From an uncultured Pelagibacteraceae bacterium (GTDB taxonomy: Bacteria; Pseudomonadota; Alphaproteobacteria; Pelagibacterales; Pelagibacteraceae), in the NCBI GenBank assembly GCA_902596515.1, contig CACJUF010000004.1, positions 1 through 64,000 on the forward strand: 64,000 nt of DNA, written 5' to 3'. The position numbers were made by a program, and so were the translations under genes. Positions within the stretch are counted from its first letter, which is position 1. Each line of letters opens with the position of its first letter. Positions 62,593 through 64,000 of this stretch are shown one piece after another. Below the pieces are notes generated by a model that made no database searches, was not told where the DNA came from, and saw only the letters and a list, made by a program, of their open reading frames with translations.

Positions 62593-64000
62593 TTGGCGAG
62601 TTTAATAGGTTCTTATTCATTAAGTTTTGGACTTCTTTTTTCAATCTTAATTATTTTTTTTTCAGTTAAAAATTTAAAAAATGCTGAAATTTTAGATAAG
62701 AAGATAATAACTTTTACATTTATTCAATTTTTCTTTGTAGTCATAAGTTTTTTTGGATTAATTATCTCTTTTATCAACTCAGATTTTAGCAACGAAACTG
62801 TTTTTAATCACTCTCATACAACCAAACCATTATTTTATAAAATTTCAGGAACTTGGGGTAATCATGAGGGTAGTTTATTGCTATGGTTGCTAGTATTAAC
62901 TTTGTTTATCTCAATTTTTTTAATTAAATCTAATCAACAGCCGAAAAAGTACAGAATTTTTACCTTATTATTTCAACAAATAATAATTGTAGGCTTTTTT
63001 ATTTTTTTGATTAAGACTTCAAGCCCATTTAATTATATTTTTCCAACACCAAATGAGGGTTTAGGCTTGAACCCAATTTTACAAGACCCAGCTTTAGCAA
63101 TACATCCACCAATTTTATATTTAGGCTATGTAGGTTCTTCGATAATTTTCTCGTCAGCTCTTGCTGCCATGGTTACGTCATATGTATCAAAAGAATGGGC
63201 AAAGCATATTAAACAATGGGTTTTAGCATCTTGGGTTTTTCTTACACTAGGAATTTTACTTGGATCTATTTGGGCATATTATGAATTAGGTTGGGGAGGT
63301 TTTTGGTTTTGGGATCCAGTTGAAAATGTATCATTAATGCCATGGTTTGCCCTAACAACTTTACTTCATTGTATTTTAGTTTTGGAGAAGAAGAAAATAT
63401 TAACTTCATGGGCCATGATACTGTCCATTGCAACTTTTGCTTTGAGTATGAGTGGTACTTTTTTAGTAAGATCTGGAATTTTAAATTCAGTTCATACATT
63501 TGCTAATGATCCAGAGAGAGGTTTATTTATATTAATTTTTCTTTTTACACTTATTTTTTTATCTATTTTTATTTTCATTTTTTTTCATTCAGAAAAAGAA
63601 AAATTAGAAAATAATTTTTTTTGGCTAAGCAAGGAGACATCTATTTTAATTAATAATTGGTTTATGATGTATTTTTTATCAGTAGTTTTAATAGGAACAA
63701 TTTATCCAATATTTCTAGAAGTTATAACCGCAAATAAAATATCCGTCGGACCACCTTTTTATAACAAACTCATATTACCTTTCTTAATTCCATTTTTAAT
63801 TGCTATGGCAATTGGACCCAATCTTAATTGGGTTAAATCAGATTTTAAAGATAAGTTTTATATGACCATATTTTTAATAATATCTTTTTTGTTATCAGCA
63901 GTGATAATTAAACAATTTGATATAAATTTCTTGATAAACACAATTTTGGTTACTTCTGCTTTCTTCTTATTTTTTTCTACTTCTAGAGAATTTTTTGTCA
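62593..64000 (+). CDS. ccmF: Cytochrome c heme lyase subunit CcmF (partial, cut by window end)
   Basis: The reading frame from TTG 62593 stays open to the window edge (469 codons). It has many membrane segments and the CcmF markers: KISGTWGNHEGSLLLWLL (about residues 87-104), DPALAIHPPILYLGYVG and WGGFWFWDPVENVSLMPW (WWD-type heme domain, about residues 234-251). It ligates heme to apocytochrome c with CcmH. TTG is used as start because it follows ccmE by 2 bases and no in-frame ATG lies near. ccmG/H lie beyond the window. Confidence 0.95.
   Translation, partial: MASLIGSYSLSFGLLFSILIIFFSVKNLKNAEILDKKIITFTFIQFFFVVISFFGLIISFINSDFSNETVFNHSHTTKPLFYKISGTWGNHEGSLLLWLLVLTLFISIFLIKSNQQPKKYRIFTLLFQQIIIVGFFIFLIKTSSPFNYIFPTPNEGLGLNPILQDPALAIHPPILYLGYVGSSIIFSSALAAMVTSYVSKEWAKHIKQWVLASWVFLTLGILLGSIWAYYELGWGGFWFWDPVENVSLMPWFALTTLLHCILVLEKKKILTSWAMILSIATFALSMSGTFLVRSGILNSVHTFANDPERGLFILIFLFTLIFLSIFIFIFFHSEKEKLENNFFWLSKETSILINNWFMMYFLSVVLIGTIYPIFLEVITANKISVGPPFYNKLILPFLIPFLIAMAIGPNLNWVKSDFKDKFYMTIFLIISFLLSAVIIKQFDINFLINTILVTSAFFLFFSTSREFFV

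Noticed and set aside
1-64000. CRISPR arrays, insertion sequences, prophage genes
   Set aside because: No regularly spaced repeats, transposase or integrase motifs, or phage structural genes were seen on either strand.

Overview
The window looks like a chromosome segment of a SAR11-type alphaproteobacterium (Pelagibacterales). The sequence shows very AT-rich DNA, lysine-, asparagine- and isoleucine-rich proteins, tiny or negative intergenic gaps and almost no long spacers. The gene order is classically alphaproteobacterial (parB-parA-rsmG-mnmG-mnmE-rho-hem on one side, ppsR-maf-aroE-coaE-dnaQ-secB on the other). Species assignment is inference from composition and gene order; no database was searched. 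There is one tRNA and no rRNA, no insertion sequence, no integrase and no CRISPR array. No gene-free stretch exceeds 300 bases; the longest (282 bases, 11009-11290) is the likely origin of replication.

Layout. 1-1614: leuS tail, lptE, holA. 1598-11008: a leftward run of chromosome partitioning (parB, parA, with a parS site inside rsmG), tRNA-modification (mnmG, mnmE), rho and late heme genes (hemJ, hemH, hemE). 11009-11290: putative oriC with two consensus DnaA boxes. 11291-14708: rightward ppsR, maf, aroE, coaE, dnaQ. 14705-18487: secB, fxsA, a Tim44-like gene, an Smr gene and hslUV. 18579-23494: a histidine operon (hisB, hisH, hisA, hisF, hisE) interrupted by two unknown genes and followed by HIT and GNAT genes. 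23491-27915: lolA, ftsK, a UbiH-like monooxygenase and a LON-domain gene. 27966-29694: a sulfotransferase and a methyltransferase flanking tRNA-Gly(GCC). 29704-34244: phhB, purH, heparinase-like, rpe and a YggT-like gene. 34279-39221: an acetate-type uptake and activation locus (symporter large and small subunits, an unknown gene, acs). 39230-41726: an EVE-domain gene and two surface-glycan genes. 41781-46753: tsaD, then hemC-hemD-mscS-yggT-folD. 46790-55297: small proteins, a transporter, a sugar dehydrogenase, an atypical SDR, and a light- and secretion-linked cluster: photolyase, DUF2256, CRTAC1-like and a Cys-rich secreted protein, facing a second photolyase-like protein. 55304-60664: PsiE, argG, IalB, aldo-keto reductase, Bax-inhibitor-1, DUF2794 and yciB. 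60747-64000: hspQ, a candidate structured RNA, then ccmC-ccmD-ccmE-ccmF (cut by the window end).

How the genes work together. Heme synthesis appears in two blocks (hemJ/H/E and hemC/D), and cytochrome c maturation genes close the window. Acetate import and activation are adjacent. The points most worth a second look are the candidate RNA between hspQ and ccmC, the translationally coupled photolyase-DUF2256-CRTAC1-Cys-rich cluster with a photolyase that seems to lack Fe-S ligands, a photolyase-like protein with its alpha/beta domain at the C-terminus, the apparent A9 frameshift in hemC, and the oriC/parS landmarks.
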